Positions 20,233-28,956 are shown, numbered from the stretch's first letter. The stretch: 64,000 nt of DNA from JAENVU01 sp963756815 (GCA_963756815.1 CAVWPR010000008.1:299921-363920), one strand, 5' to 3'. Numbers and translations: made by a program. The notes: generated by a model not told the origin, from the sequence alone.

Positions 20233-21212
20233 CGGCCCTCCAGGACCTCGGGGTTCACCAGGTTCGACGGTCGGCCACCGCGCAGGAGCTCCTCGAGCCC
20301 GGCAGTGATCAGGTCGGAGTGGCGGGTCTCGGTGTCCCACGTCGCGCCGCCGATGTGCGGCGTGAGCACGACGTTGGGCATCGAGCACAGTGGGTGGTCC
20401 ACCGCGAGGTGCTCGCCCACGAAGTGGTCGAGCGCAGCGCCCGCGAGCTTCCCCGACTGCAGCGCGATCACGAGCGCGTCGGTGTCGTGCAGCTGGGCCC
20501 GCGCGCTGTTGACGTAGATCGCTCCCTCCTTCATCGCCGCGAACTGCGCCGGACCGATGAGGCCCTCGGTCTCGGGGGTGACGGCCGCGTGCATCGACAC
20601 CACGTCCGCCTCGGCCAGCAGGTCGTCGAGCGAGTGGGTCGCATCGGGAGCGAACGGATCGCAGCTGATGACCTTCATGCCGAGTCCCTCGAACCGCCAC
20701 TTCGTCGCGCGCCCCACGGCTCCGAGCCCGACGATGCCGGCGGTGCGGTCGTGGAGCTCCCACGCCCGGAAGCGCTGGTAGGGGATCGTGCCGTCGCGCC
20801 AGACCTGGCCCTCGCGCACGTCCATGTCGGCGCGCACGATGCCACGGTTCACCGCGAAGAGGAGCCCGATGGTCACCTCGGCGACGGCGTCGGCGTTGCG
20901 GCCCGGCGCGCGGAGCACGGGGATCCCACGTGCGGTGGCGCCGGGGATGTCGACGTTCGTGGGATCCCCCCGGCACGACCCGATTGCGCGCAGCGGCAAC
21001 TCGAGCACCGGGCCCTTCACGCTGTCGCTCTCGACGATCAGCAGGTGTGCGCCCTCGGCGACGACCCGCTCGGCCATCTGCTCCGAGTTGTAGAGCCGGA
21101 GCGGCCGGTGGTCGATCCAGGGATCGAGGATCACGTCCGAGCAGAGGGCTCGCAGTCGCTCGAGGCCGGGGCCCCGAAAGGGCGCGGTGACGAGGGCCAG
21201 GGGCTTGTCCAT
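20229..21212 (-). CDS. D-isomer-specific 2-hydroxyacid dehydrogenase
   Basis: A 327-residue NAD-dependent dehydrogenase of the phosphoglycerate/glycerate dehydrogenase family. The dinucleotide-binding motif GLGAVG lies at residues 162-167. The catalytic set is Arg238 in VNSARAQ, an acidic residue in ALDHFVGEH and His286 in TPHIGGA. The usual RGG of the Arg motif reads RAQ, and the Glu equivalent is displaced, so activity should be checked. It is the first gene of a two-gene unit with the aldolase (4-bp overlap). No TANNNT element is close; GAGACT sits 7 nt upstream. A hydroxyacid/ketoacid step feeding the aldolase is inferred. Confidence 0.88.
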   Translation of the reverse strand: MDKPLALVTAPFRGPGLERLRALCSDVILDPWIDHRPLRLYNSEQMAERVVAEGAHLLIVESDSVKGPVLELPLRAIGSCRGDPTNVDIPGATARGIPVLRAPGRNADAVAEVTIGLLFAVNRGIVRADMDVREGQVWRDGTIPYQRFRAWELHDRTAGIVGLGAVGRATKWRFEGLGMKVISCDPFAPDATHSLDDLLAEADVVSMHAAVTPETEGLIGPAQFAAMKEGAIYVNSARAQLHDTDALVIALQSGKLAGAALDHFVGEHLAVDHPLCSMPNVVLTPHIGGATWDTETRHSDLITAGLEELLRGGRPSNLVNPEVLEGR

Positions 21213-21256
21213 CGGGCGCAGTCTCGCACGCGCCTGACGTGAGCGTCAGCTTGCGA

Positions 21257-23683
21257 TCACGACGCGAGGGGTCGGGCGCACGCCTCGGACTCGCCGGCGA
21301 GGAGCTCGGTGAGGGCCTCGGCGCTCTGCGGCCGGTGGAGGAGGAACCCCTGCACCAGGTCACAGCCCAGGTTGCGCAGCTCCACGAGCTGGTCGTGGGT
21401 CTCGACACCTTCGGCCACGGGGACGAGGTCGAGCGTCTGGGCCAGCTGGATGATGGCGGGCGCGAGCGACGGGCCGCGGGTGCGCTGCCCGATCGTGGCC
21501 ACGAACGACTTGTCGATCTTCACGACGTCGATCGGGAACTGCTGGAGGTACGTGAGCGAGGAGTAGCCGGTACCGAAGTCGTCGAGCGCCAGGCCCACGC
21601 CGAGCTCGTCGAGCGCGAGCAGATGACGACGGGCGACGTCGGTGTCACGCATCATCGCGGTCTCGGTGATCTCCAGCACGAGTGACGCGGGATCGAGGCG
21701 CGCCTTGGCGATCGCGGACGCGACGTCGTCGACGATGGTGTCCCCGGTGAGCTGACGCGGGGAGACGTTGACGCTCACCGCCAGGTGCGGCGCGATGCCG
21801 GCGTTCCACCGTGCCGCCTGCAGGCACGCCCGCTCGAGGATGTGGCGCCCGATGTCGTCCATGAGACCGGCGTCCTCGGCGATCGGGATGAACACCGCCG
21901 GAGGGAGCAGCCCGCGAGTCGGGTGGTCCCACCGCACCAGCGCCTCGACCGCGACCACCGCGTCGGTGCGGATGTCGACGATGGGCTGGTAGGCGAGACG
22001 GAGCTCGCCCTGCTCGCCGGCGCGCTGGAGGTCCGCGGCGACCTCGACCCGCACGACCGCGGCGTCGTGCTGCCCGGACTCGTACAGCTCGAAGCGGTTC
22101 TTGCCGCGCGACTTGGCGGTGTACATGGCCAGGTCGGCGTCGCGCAGGATCTGCTCGCTCGTCGACCGGCGACCCCCGAACGCGATCCCGATGCTGACGG
22201 TGGCGACGACGTCGCGTCCGCCGATCGCGATCGGCGTGCGGAACGCGTTGCGGATCCGCTCGGCGAGCCCGCACACCGTGTCCCGGTCGGAGACCTGCTC
22301 GAGCAGCACCGCGAACTCGTCGCCACCGAGGCGGGCCGGGGTGTCACCGGCGCGCAGGCAGTTCCCGAGCCGCTTGGCGGCGGAGACCAGGAGCCGATCG
22401 CCGGCCTCGTGCCCCAGCGAGTCGTTGACGGTCTTGAAGTTGTCGACGTCCAGGAACAGGACCGCGAACCCCTCGGCGCTGCGTTCGGACCGCTCGGCCG
22501 CGTGCTGCACCCGGTCGCAGAAGCGCGCCTTGTTGGGGAGGCCGGTGAGCTGGTCGTGGAACGCCCGGTACACGAGCTCGTCCTCGAGCCGTTTGCGCTC
22601 CGTGAGGTCGCGGAAGCTCCAGACCCGGCCCACCACGTGCCCGTCGACGCGTTGCGGGATCGAGAACCGCTCGAAGACGCGACCGTCGCTGAAGTCGAGC
22701 ATGTCGTAGCTCTCCGCCTCCGGCTGGGCATAGAGCTCCTCGACCTTGCGGAGGAAGTCGTCGGGATCGGCGAGCTGGTCGAGCACGTAGGAGAGCACGC
22801 GCTCGTCGTCGCGCGCCTCGAGGACGTGCTCGGGGACGTGCCACATCTGGGCGAAGCGTCGGTTGCAGCTCGCGATGCGTCCGTCGGAGTCCACCACGAG
22901 GATGCCGTCGGCGGTGGAGTCGAGTGTGGCGCGCAGCAGGGAGAGGGCGGCGCGCAGCTCGGTCTCGACCGCGACCCGCTCGGTGACGTCGTGCGCGGAG
23001 ACCACGTACCCGCGGACGGTCGGATCGTCGAGCAGGTCGACGACCGACAGCTCGAGCGGGACAGGTGCGTCACGCGTCGGCGCCGGGAAGGCGACGGTGA
23101 TCACGGTCGGGACGCCGCTCGTCGCCGACGTGAACGTGTCGCACAGTCGGACGCGGTCGTCCTCGACGACCAGGTCGCAGAGGTGCGCGCCCAGCACCGC
23201 CTCCTGGTCGATGCCGATGAGGCGCGTGATCGCCGCGGAGACCGATTCGATGATCCCGTCGGCCGTGACGAGCATGGTCACCGCGCCGGCGTTGTGGACG
23301 AGCGACCGGAAGCGTGCCTCCTCGCCGTGCGCGATCTCGTAGCGCCGCCGCTCGGTGAGGTCCCGGAGGCAGAGGGCGATGGTGCCGTCACCGATGGGGG
23401 CGCCGACGAGCTCGACCAATCGCCATCCGTCGGCGGCGCGGATGCGGATCTCGATGGGGTTGCCGGCGTGCTTGTCCTGCACCGTGTCCATCGAGATCAC
23501 CACGAACTCGAGGTCGTCCGGATGGACGAGGTCGAGGCCCGAGGTGCCCACCACGTCCTCGAGCGGGGTGCCGAAGATGCGTTCCGCGGCCGCGTTGGCC
23601 CAGGTGATCGACGCGTCGGGGCCCACGACCACGACGGGGTCGGGCAGCAGCCCGGCCAGATTGGGGAGGTGCATCGGATCCAT
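21257..23683 (-). CDS. triple-PAS GGDEF-EAL cyclic-di-GMP signalling protein
   Basis: An 808-residue soluble signalling protein. Three PAS-like domains (about residues 1-110, 120-235, 245-370) are each followed by a DLTER/DVTER linker. A GGDEF domain follows with intact GGDEF at 453-457 and an inhibitory RxxD site R444-D447 exactly five residues before it. The EAL domain starts with EALVRW at 580 and keeps NVSPRQL, EITET, DDFGTGYSSL, KIDKSFV, EGVE and QGFLLHRP. Both catalytic domains look active, so it could make and degrade c-di-GMP under PAS control. No transmembrane segment is seen. ATG 23683 and an in-frame ATG four codons later are both possible starts. It is divergent from the epimerase at 23804 across 120 bp. 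Confidence 0.95.
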   Translation of the reverse strand: MDPMHLPNLAGLLPDPVVVVGPDASITWANAAAERIFGTPLEDVVGTSGLDLVHPDDLEFVVISMDTVQDKHAGNPIEIRIRAADGWRLVELVGAPIGDGTIALCLRDLTERRRYEIAHGEEARFRSLVHNAGAVTMLVTADGIIESVSAAITRLIGIDQEAVLGAHLCDLVVEDDRVRLCDTFTSATSGVPTVITVAFPAPTRDAPVPLELSVVDLLDDPTVRGYVVSAHDVTERVAVETELRAALSLLRATLDSTADGILVVDSDGRIASCNRRFAQMWHVPEHVLEARDDERVLSYVLDQLADPDDFLRKVEELYAQPEAESYDMLDFSDGRVFERFSIPQRVDGHVVGRVWSFRDLTERKRLEDELVYRAFHDQLTGLPNKARFCDRVQHAAERSERSAEGFAVLFLDVDNFKTVNDSLGHEAGDRLLVSAAKRLGNCLRAGDTPARLGGDEFAVLLEQVSDRDTVCGLAERIRNAFRTPIAIGGRDVVATVSIGIAFGGRRSTSEQILRDADLAMYTAKSRGKNRFELYESGQHDAAVVRVEVAADLQRAGEQGELRLAYQPIVDIRTDAVVAVEALVRWDHPTRGLLPPAVFIPIAEDAGLMDDIGRHILERACLQAARWNAGIAPHLAVSVNVSPRQLTGDTIVDDVASAIAKARLDPASLVLEITETAMMRDTDVARRHLLALDELGVGLALDDFGTGYSSLTYLQQFPIDVVKIDKSFVATIGQRTRGPSLAPAIIQLAQTLDLVPVAEGVETHDQLVELRNLGCDLVQGFLLHRPQSAEALTELLAGESEACARPLAS

Positions 23684-23788
23684 TCGGTGGCCACCGGAGG
23701 TTTGGGGCGGTACGTGCGGTGCATCGACGGTGCCGGACGGGGCCTTGAGGCGGGCCGGTCACGCCCGAGGGCCCCGGAGCCTCTCGGT

Positions 23789-23794
23789 TAGCGT
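23789..23794 (+). promoter_or_regulatory. -10 element TAGCGT, leaderless start
   Basis: TAGCGT ends 9 nt before ATG 23804 of the epimerase. Confidence 0.5.
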
Positions 23795-23803
23795 CGCCGC
23801 CCC

Positions 23804-24730
23804 ATGGAAGCCCTCGTCACCGGCGGTGCCGGCTTCATCGGGTCGCACCTGGTCGACGGCCTCCTGGAGGACGGCCACACGGTGCGGGTGCTCGACGACC
23901 TCTCCACCGGCCGGGAGGAGAACCTCGATCCGGCGGCCGAGCTGATCCGGGGCTCGGTGGCCGATGCCGCGGTGGTGGCCCGCGCGGTCGCGGGCGTGGA
24001 GGTCGTGTTCCACCTCGGCGCGCTCGGCGCAGTGGCCCGCTCGGTCGCGGACCCACGCGCGTCGAATGCCGCGAACGTCGACGGCACCCTCAACGTGCTC
24101 ACGGAGGCTCGCGACGCCGGCGTGCACCGGGTGGTGTTCGCGTCGTCGAGCAGCGTCTACGGCGGGGCCGAGCTGGTCCCGACGCCCGAGTCGGCGCCGC
24201 TACGCCCGCGGTCGCCGTACGCGATCACCAAGCTGACCGGGGACTGGTACACGCGGGTCTTCGCAGAGCTCTACGACCTGGAGACCGTCGCGCTCCGGTA
24301 CTTCAACGTGTACGGGCCGCGGCAACGACCCGACGCGACGTACGCGGCGGTCATCCCGCTCTTCGCGGCGGCGCTGCTCACGGGGGAGCGGCCGACCGTG
24401 CACGGAGACGGCACGCAGAGCCGCGACTTCACGTTCGTCACCGACGTCGTGGCCGCGAACCTCGCCGCGGCCGTCGCGCCGGGCGACCGCGTGAGCGGCC
24501 GGGCGTTCAACGTCGCGCCGGGCGCGGGAACGTCGCTCCTCGAGCTGCTCGACGGGCTCGGCGCCTGCATCGGCGTCACCCCGGATCCCCTCTTCGTCGA
24601 GCCGCGACCCGGCGACGTGAAGCTGTCGTGCGCCGACGCGACGGCGGCGAGGGAGCTCCTGGGCTGGGCGCCGACGGTGGCGGTGGCCGACGGGCTCGCG
24701 GCCTACGTCGACTGGCTCCGCGCCGGCTGA
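23804..24730 (+). CDS. NAD-dependent epimerase (UDP-glucose 4-epimerase-like SDR)
   Basis: A 308-residue extended SDR. Seen: VTGGAGFIGSHLVD at the N-terminus, VFHLGALGAVARS, ASSSSVYGG, the catalytic YAITK and LRYFNVYGPRQRPD, typical of UDP-glucose/UDP-glucuronate 4-epimerases and related dehydratases. The C-terminal GWAPTVAVADGLAAY is the usual last helix. Intact and of normal size. It is transcribed divergently from the PAS-GGDEF-EAL gene and convergently towards cysC, with a strong inverted repeat (24736-24789) directly after its stop. It may supply a nucleotide sugar to the glycan genes upstream; the sugar is not defined. Confidence 0.88.
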   Translation: MEALVTGGAGFIGSHLVDGLLEDGHTVRVLDDLSTGREENLDPAAELIRGSVADAAVVARAVAGVEVVFHLGALGAVARSVADPRASNAANVDGTLNVLTEARDAGVHRVVFASSSSVYGGAELVPTPESAPLRPRSPYAITKLTGDWYTRVFAELYDLETVALRYFNVYGPRQRPDATYAAVIPLFAAALLTGERPTVHGDGTQSRDFTFVTDVVAANLAAAVAPGDRVSGRAFNVAPGAGTSLLELLDGLGACIGVTPDPLFVEPRPGDVKLSCADATAARELLGWAPTVAVADGLAAYVDWLRAG

Positions 24731-24735
24731 CCCCA

Positions 24736-24789
24736 CCCACTTTGCGGCTCCTGCAACACCAAACCTGGGTGTCCGAGCCGCAAAGTGGG
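24736..24789. terminator. perfect 15-bp inverted repeat with nested 5-bp stem (bidirectional terminator candidate)
   Basis: CCCACTTTGCGGCTC (24736-24750) pairs perfectly with GAGCCGCAAAGTGGG (24775-24789). The 24-nt loop holds a second stem, ACACC (24756-24760) with GGTGT (24768-24772). It fills the gap between the convergent epimerase and cysC stops, where a bidirectional terminator is expected. Confidence 0.7.
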
Positions 24790-24796
24790 AAGAGGA

Positions 24797-25396
24797 TCAG
24801 AGGGCGAGGAGCTCGGCGACGATTGCAGCGGCCTCGGCCGGCGTCGGTCCGGGGGTGAGGGTGACGTCGGGGTCGAGCGGGGCCTCGTACGGGTCGTCGA
24901 CGCCGGTGAACCCGGTGATCTCGCCGGCGCGCGCCTTGGCGTAGAGGCCCTTGACGTCGCGCTGCTCGCAGAGCTCGATCGGCGTGTCGACGAACACCTC
25001 CACGAACCGCAGCCCCAACTCCTCGTGCCGCTGCCGGACGCGGTCCCGGTCGGCGCGGTACGGGCTGATGAGCGGCACGATCGCCACCACGCCCGCGTCG
25101 GCGAACAGCAGCGCGACCTCGCCGGCGCGCCGGACGTTCTCGTTGCGGCTCGCGGTGTCGAAGCCGAGGTCGCCGTTCAGGCCGTGGCGGAGGTTGTCGC
25201 CGTCGAGGAGGTACGCAGGGATGCCCGACGAGACGAGCTGCTGCTCGAGCGCGACGGCCACCGTCGACTTCCCGGAGCCGCTCAGGCCCGTGAACCACAC
25301 CGTGAGCCCCTCGTGACCGGTGGCGGCCACGCGCTGGTCGCGCGTCACGCTGCCTTCGTGGAAGACGACGTTGGGGCTCTGGGGCCGCTCGGTCAT
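24797..25396 (-). CDS. cysC: adenylylsulfate kinase (CysC)
   Basis: A 199-residue APS kinase, which phosphorylates adenosine 5'-phosphosulfate to PAPS. The P-loop GLSGSGKS is at residues 37-44, followed by LLDGDNLRHGLN (APS site) and ASRNENVRRAGEVA. LISPYRADRDRVR and VKGLYAKARAGEI complete the family pattern. It is a free-standing kinase, not fused to CysN as in many actinobacteria. It lies 13 bp after the cysN stop on the same strand, so it is the third gene of cysD-cysN-cysC. Intact and of normal length. The product PAPS can feed sulfate reduction or sulfation. Confidence 0.95.
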   Translation of the reverse strand: MTERPQSPNVVFHEGSVTRDQRVAATGHEGLTVWFTGLSGSGKSTVAVALEQQLVSSGIPAYLLDGDNLRHGLNGDLGFDTASRNENVRRAGEVALLFADAGVVAIVPLISPYRADRDRVRQRHEELGLRFVEVFVDTPIELCEQRDVKGLYAKARAGEITGFTGVDDPYEAPLDPDVTLTPGPTPAEAAAIVAELLAL

Positions 25397-25409
25397 GGCG
25401 CGGCGGCGG

Positions 25410-26657
25410 CTACGCGTCGAGGATCATGCCGGCACCGACGGTCTCGTTCGTGCCCTCGTCGATGAGGATGAACGAGCCGGTGGTGCGGTTGCGGCGGTAC
25501 TCGTCGACGAACAGCGGGGTGGTGACCCGCAGGCTCACGCGGCCCATGTCGTTCATCGCGAGGGTCCCGGACGTCTCGTCGCGCGAGAGCGAGTTGACGT
25601 CGAGGCGGTAGTGCAGGTCCCGCACGAGCGCACGCGCCGAGCGCGTGGTGTGCTTGATCGCGTACTTGCCGCCCACCTGCAGCGGCCGCTCGCTGAACCA
25701 GCACACCATGGCGTCGATCTCCTGGGTGGCGCTCGGCGCGTTGTTCGGCCGGCAGATCATGTCGCCGCGGCTCACGTCGAGGTTGTCCTCGAGCCGGATC
25801 GTCACCGACTGCGGCGGCATGGCCTCGGCGAGCTCCTCGCCGTAGAGGTCGATCCCGGCGATGCGCGTGGTCAGTCCGGACGGGAGCACCAGCACCTCGT
25901 CGCCGGGCCGGAACGTCCCGCCCGCGACCTGGCCCGCGTAGCCCCGGTAGTCGTGATGCTTGTCGCTCATCGGCCGGATCACGAACTGCACCGGCATCCG
26001 GGCGTCGATGAGGTTGCGGTCCGACCCGATGTAGAGGTGCTCGAGGTGGTGGAGCAGCGTGGGGCCGTCGTACCACTTCATGCTCTCGCTGTGCTCGGTG
26101 ACGTTGTCGCCGTGGAGCGCCGAGACGGGGATGAACGTGAGGTCGGTGATGTCGAGCTTGCCCGCCCACTCCCGGAAGTCCTCCGAGATCTGGTCGAACA
26201 CGAGCTGGTCGTAGTCGACGAGGTCCATCTTGTTGACGCAGAGGACGAGGTGGCGCACCGACAGCAGCGACGCGATCACCGAGTGGCGGCGCGACTGCTC
26301 GACGACGCCGTGCCGCGCGTCCACGAGGATCAGCGCGAGGTCGGCGGTCGACGCGCCGGTGACCATGTTGCGCGTGTACTGCACGTGCCCCGGCGTGTCG
26401 GCGATGATGAACTTCCGCCGTGGTGTCGCGAAGTAGCGGTAGGCGACGTCGATCGTGATGCCCTGCTCGCGCTCGGCGCGCAGGCCATCGGTGAGGAGCG
26501 CGAGGTTCGTGTAGTCGAAACCCTTCTCGCGTGAGGTGCGCTCGACCGACTCGAGCTGGTCCTCGAAGATCTGCTTCGAGTCGAGCAGGAGGCGACCGAT
26601 GAGCGTGCTCTTGCCGTCGTCGACGGAGCCCGCAGTGGCGAAGCGGAGCATCTCCAT
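25410..26657 (-). CDS. cysN: sulfate adenylyltransferase subunit 1, GTPase (CysN)
   Basis: A 415-residue GTP-binding subunit of ATP sulfurylase. It couples GTP hydrolysis to formation of APS by CysD. G1 GSVDDGKS is at residues 10-17, G3 is ADTPGHVQYTRNM, and G4 is VNKMDLVD. EF-Tu-like domains follow (FVIRPMSDKHHDYRGYAG and RRNRTTGSFILIDE). Start ATG 26657 overlaps the cysD stop as TGATG, so translation is coupled to cysD. No CysC domain is attached. Intact; an upstream in-frame extension is rejected because it overlaps cysD coding sequence. Confidence 0.95.
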   Translation of the reverse strand: MEMLRFATAGSVDDGKSTLIGRLLLDSKQIFEDQLESVERTSREKGFDYTNLALLTDGLRAEREQGITIDVAYRYFATPRRKFIIADTPGHVQYTRNMVTGASTADLALILVDARHGVVEQSRRHSVIASLLSVRHLVLCVNKMDLVDYDQLVFDQISEDFREWAGKLDITDLTFIPVSALHGDNVTEHSESMKWYDGPTLLHHLEHLYIGSDRNLIDARMPVQFVIRPMSDKHHDYRGYAGQVAGGTFRPGDEVLVLPSGLTTRIAGIDLYGEELAEAMPPQSVTIRLEDNLDVSRGDMICRPNNAPSATQEIDAMVCWFSERPLQVGGKYAIKHTTRSARALVRDLHYRLDVNSLSRDETSGTLAMNDMGRVSLRVTTPLFVDEYRRNRTTGSFILIDEGTNETVGAGMILDA

Positions 26658-27566
26658 CAGAAGTAGCCCTCCTTCTTGCGGTCTTCCATCGCCGCCTCGT
26701 TGAACTTGTCGTCGCCGCGGGTGGCACCGCGTTCGGTGATCCGGGACGCCGCCACCTCCACGATGATGTCCTCGCACGTCGCGGCCTCGGACTCGACCGC
26801 GCCGGTGAGGGTCGCGTCGCCCACGGTGCGGAACCGGACGCTCAGCGTCTCGAGCTCCTCACCCGGCAGCAACGAGACGTGTCGCGTGAGGGCGAGCAGC
26901 ATGCCGTCGCGTCGGAACACCTCACGCTCGTGGGCGAAGTAGATCGACGGGCAGGTCGATCTCCTCGCGGGCGATGTACTGCCAGACGTCCATCTCGGTC
27001 CAATTCGAGATGGGGAACACTCGGATGTGCTCACCCTTGCGGTGCCGCGCGTTGTAGAGGTTCCAGAGCTCGGGTCGCTGCGTCTTCGGGTCCCACTGGC
27101 CGAAGTCGTCGCGGAAGCTGAAGACGCGCTCCTTGGCCCGGGCCTTGTCCTCGTCCCGGCGCCCGCCGCCGAAGACGGCATCGAACTCGTGCTCCTCGAT
27201 GGCGTCGAGCAGGGTCACGCTCTGCAGCCGGTTCCGGCTCGCCTTCGGGCCCCGTTCCTCGTGGACGCGGCCGGCGTCGATCGAGGCCTGGACGCTCGCG
27301 ACCACCAGCGGGACCCCGAGCTCGGCGGCGCGGCGGTCCCGGAACTCCAGGACCTCGTCGAAGTTGTGCCCGGTGTCCACGTGCATCAGCGGGAACGGCA
27401 GTCGGGCCGGCCAGAAGGCCTTCTCGGCGAGCTTGAGCATCAGCGCCGAGTCCTTGCCGCCCGAGAACAGCAGCACCGGCCGCTCGAACTCGGCGGCGAC
27501 CTCGCGCATGATGTGGATGGACTCGGCCTCGAGCGCGTCGAGGTGCGAGATCGTGGTGTCCGTCAC
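26657..27566 (-). pseudogene. cysD: sulfate adenylyltransferase subunit 2 (CysD), one-base frameshift
   Basis: Catalytic subunit of ATP sulfurylase (PAPS-reductase-like PP-loop fold). The PP-loop SGGKDS is at residues 35-40, with HVDTGHNFDEVLEFRD, GGRRDEDKARAKER, and NWTEMDVWQYI before the break. One extra base near 26948 shifts the frame between EEIDLP and IYFAHEREVFRRDGM. Removing it gives about 302 residues, the normal length, ending in ERGATRGDDKFNEAAME plus KKEGYF. All catalytic parts are kept, so a sequencing error is likely. GTG 27566 is the start, with GGAGG 6 nt upstream and a TAGAAT -10 at 27597-27602. First gene of cysDNC. Confidence 0.92.
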
Positions 27567-27596
27567 CAGTGTCCTCCGGGGCGGGCGGAACGGGAC

Positions 27597-27602
27597 ATTC
27601 TA
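27597..27602 (-). promoter_or_regulatory. -10 element TAGAAT of the cysDNC operon
   Basis: Reverse-strand TAGAAT about 30 nt before GTG 27566, leaving a short leader with GGAGG at 27573-27577. No convincing -35 is seen. Confidence 0.45.
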
Positions 27603-27619
27603 ACGGTTCTCTCGCTCGT

Positions 27620-27673
27620 GGCCCTCCGGGCCGGGCCGCTCGGGCCCCGCTCGGCGAGCGCGACGGGGTGCGT
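27620..27673. repeat. two-hairpin intergenic repeat, copy 1
   Basis: A 54-bp element between cysD and cysQ, nearly repeated at 59212-59265. It holds GGCCC-N3-GGGCC and GCTCG-N-CGAGC hairpins. The loop bases, the segment between the two hairpins and a few bases near the 3' end differ between copies, while the stems are kept. Confidence 0.55.
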
Positions 27674-27696
27674 CGACGTCGACGCCTCGCCCACGG

Positions 27697-28431
27697 TCAG
27701 GAGGCCGAACGCACGACGTCGATGACCTGTTCGGCATGTTCGGGCCGGCAGATGAGCAGATCCGGGAGCGACCGCTCGGCGTCGTTGTAGACGAGCGGGC
27801 TGCCGTCGATGCGGGAGACGTGGAGCCCGGCGGCCGCGGCCACCGCGACCGGGGCGGCCGAGTCCCACTGGTACTGGCCGCCGGCGTGGGCGTAGATGTC
27901 GGCCCGGCCCTGGACGATGGCCATCGCCTTGGCCCCGGCGCTGCCCATCGGGACGAGCTCCGCCCCGAGGGCCTCCTGCAGCGTGTCGGTGACGGCCGGG
28001 GGGCGGGTGCGCGACACGACCAGGCGCGGTGGGCCGTCGGCACGAGGGGCGAGCGTCGGGCGCGGCTCGGTGCCGTAGGTGATGCCCTGCGCCGGCAGCG
28101 CGACGGCGCCGATCACGGCGGTGCCGCCGATCGCGAGCGCCACGTGCACCGCCCAGTCGTCGCGGTCGAGCTCGCCGTACTCACGGGTGCCGTCGAGAGG
28201 GTCGACGATCCAGACGCGGTCGTGGTCGAGCCGGGCGAGGTCGTCGGCCGATTCTTCGGAGAGGATCGCGTCGTCGGGCCGGGCCGGGCGCAGTCGATCG
28301 AGGATGAGCTCGTTGGCCCGGGCGTCGCCGGCGGCCTTGAGCTCGGTCGGCTCCGCGATCGTCGGTCGGAGAGCGAGCAGCAGCTCGCCGGCCGTCGTGG
28401 CGAGCTCGACGGCGAGTTCGTGGTCGTTCAT
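27697..28431 (-). CDS. cysQ: 3'(2'),5'-bisphosphate nucleotidase (CysQ-like)
   Basis: A 244-residue magnesium phosphatase of the inositol monophosphatase superfamily. In a sulfur cluster it hydrolyses PAP left from PAPS use, or PAPS itself. Metal-site motifs are seen: LSEES (Glu59-Glu60), VDPLDGT (Asp77-Thr82) and the C-terminal QYQWDSAAPVAVAA. ATG 28431 has AGGAG 4 nt upstream, so the longer in-frame reading into the Rrf2 gene is rejected. It sits 35 bp after the Rrf2 regulator on the same strand and before cysDNC. Context argues for PAP/PAPS rather than inositol phosphate as substrate. Intact. Confidence 0.88.
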   Translation of the reverse strand: MNDHELAVELATTAGELLLALRPTIAEPTELKAAGDARANELILDRLRPARPDDAILSEESADDLARLDHDRVWIVDPLDGTREYGELDRDDWAVHVALAIGGTAVIGAVALPAQGITYGTEPRPTLAPRADGPPRLVVSRTRPPAVTDTLQEALGAELVPMGSAGAKAMAIVQGRADIYAHAGGQYQWDSAAPVAVAAAAGLHVSRIDGSPLVYNDAERSLPDLLICRPEHAEQVIDVVRSAS

Positions 28432-28466
28432 GGATCTCCTGGGCGTCGGCTGGTCAGCGGGCGCGA

Positions 28467-28925
28467 TCAGCGGCGGCGACGCGCGTCGGGGGTGGCGGCG
28501 AGCTTCTCCACCCGCGCCGGGAGGCGCCCGGCGGCGAGATCGGCGAGGGTGACCCGCTCGAGGACGTCGCGCAGACTCGCACGGACCGCGATCCACACGT
28601 CGGCGAGACGCGCCGCGGGTCCGGGGTAGGTGACCGTCTCCGGTGCGTCGCCGTGGACCGCGGCGAGGGGCCCGTCGACGGCCCGGATGACGTCGGCGAC
28701 CGTGACGTCGGCGGGCGGCCGGGCCAGGAGATAGCCGCCCTCGGCACCCCGCCGGGACTGCACGATCCCGGCGGTGCGGAGGCTCCCGAGGATGTTCTCG
28801 CAGAAGGCGAGAGGGGCGTCCTGGGCACTGGCCAGGGCGGGACCGGTGACGGGGACCCCGGGGGTGGCGGCCGCCAGCTCGGCCGCGAGCCGCACCGCGT
28901 AGTCCGCTTTCGCCGAGATCCGCAC
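28467..28925 (-). CDS. Rrf2 family transcriptional regulator
   Basis: A 152-residue winged-helix repressor. VRISAKADYAVRLAAELAA at the start and GIVQSRRGAEGGYLLARPP (wing) are the family hallmarks. There is a single Cys (residue 42) and no three-Cys cluster as in IscR or NsrR, so Fe-S binding is unlikely; a CymR-like partner-sensing role is possible. GTG 28925 is the start. It heads a leftward unit with cysQ and possibly cysDNC, and is divergent from the TauE/SafE exporter. A 17-bp near-palindrome at 28975-28991 in the shared intergenic region is a likely operator. Control of sulfur genes is inferred from context. Confidence 0.88.
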   Translation of the reverse strand: MRISAKADYAVRLAAELAAATPGVPVTGPALASAQDAPLAFCENILGSLRTAGIVQSRRGAEGGYLLARPPADVTVADVIRAVDGPLAAVHGDAPETVTYPGPAARLADVWIAVRASLRDVLERVTLADLAAGRLPARVEKLAATPDARRRR

Positions 28926-28956
28926 GGGCTCACGGTAGTCGACGGCCTGCGTTTGG

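Noticed and set aside
19582..21408. Single long frame joining the aldolase with upstream sequence
   Set aside because: The aldolase starts at ATG 20232, overlapping the dehydrogenase stop. Upstream of that the frame is a shadow of the dehydrogenase gene.
21785..23791. 668-codon open frame on the plus strand opposite the GGDEF-EAL gene
   Set aside because: Antisense shadow of a GC-rich gene. No motif, and the complementary strand carries all GGDEF and EAL residues.
28432..28596. N-terminal extension of CysQ in frame to 28596
   Set aside because: It overlaps the Rrf2 coding region, is Arg/Pro-rich, and ATG 28431 has a good AGGAG site.
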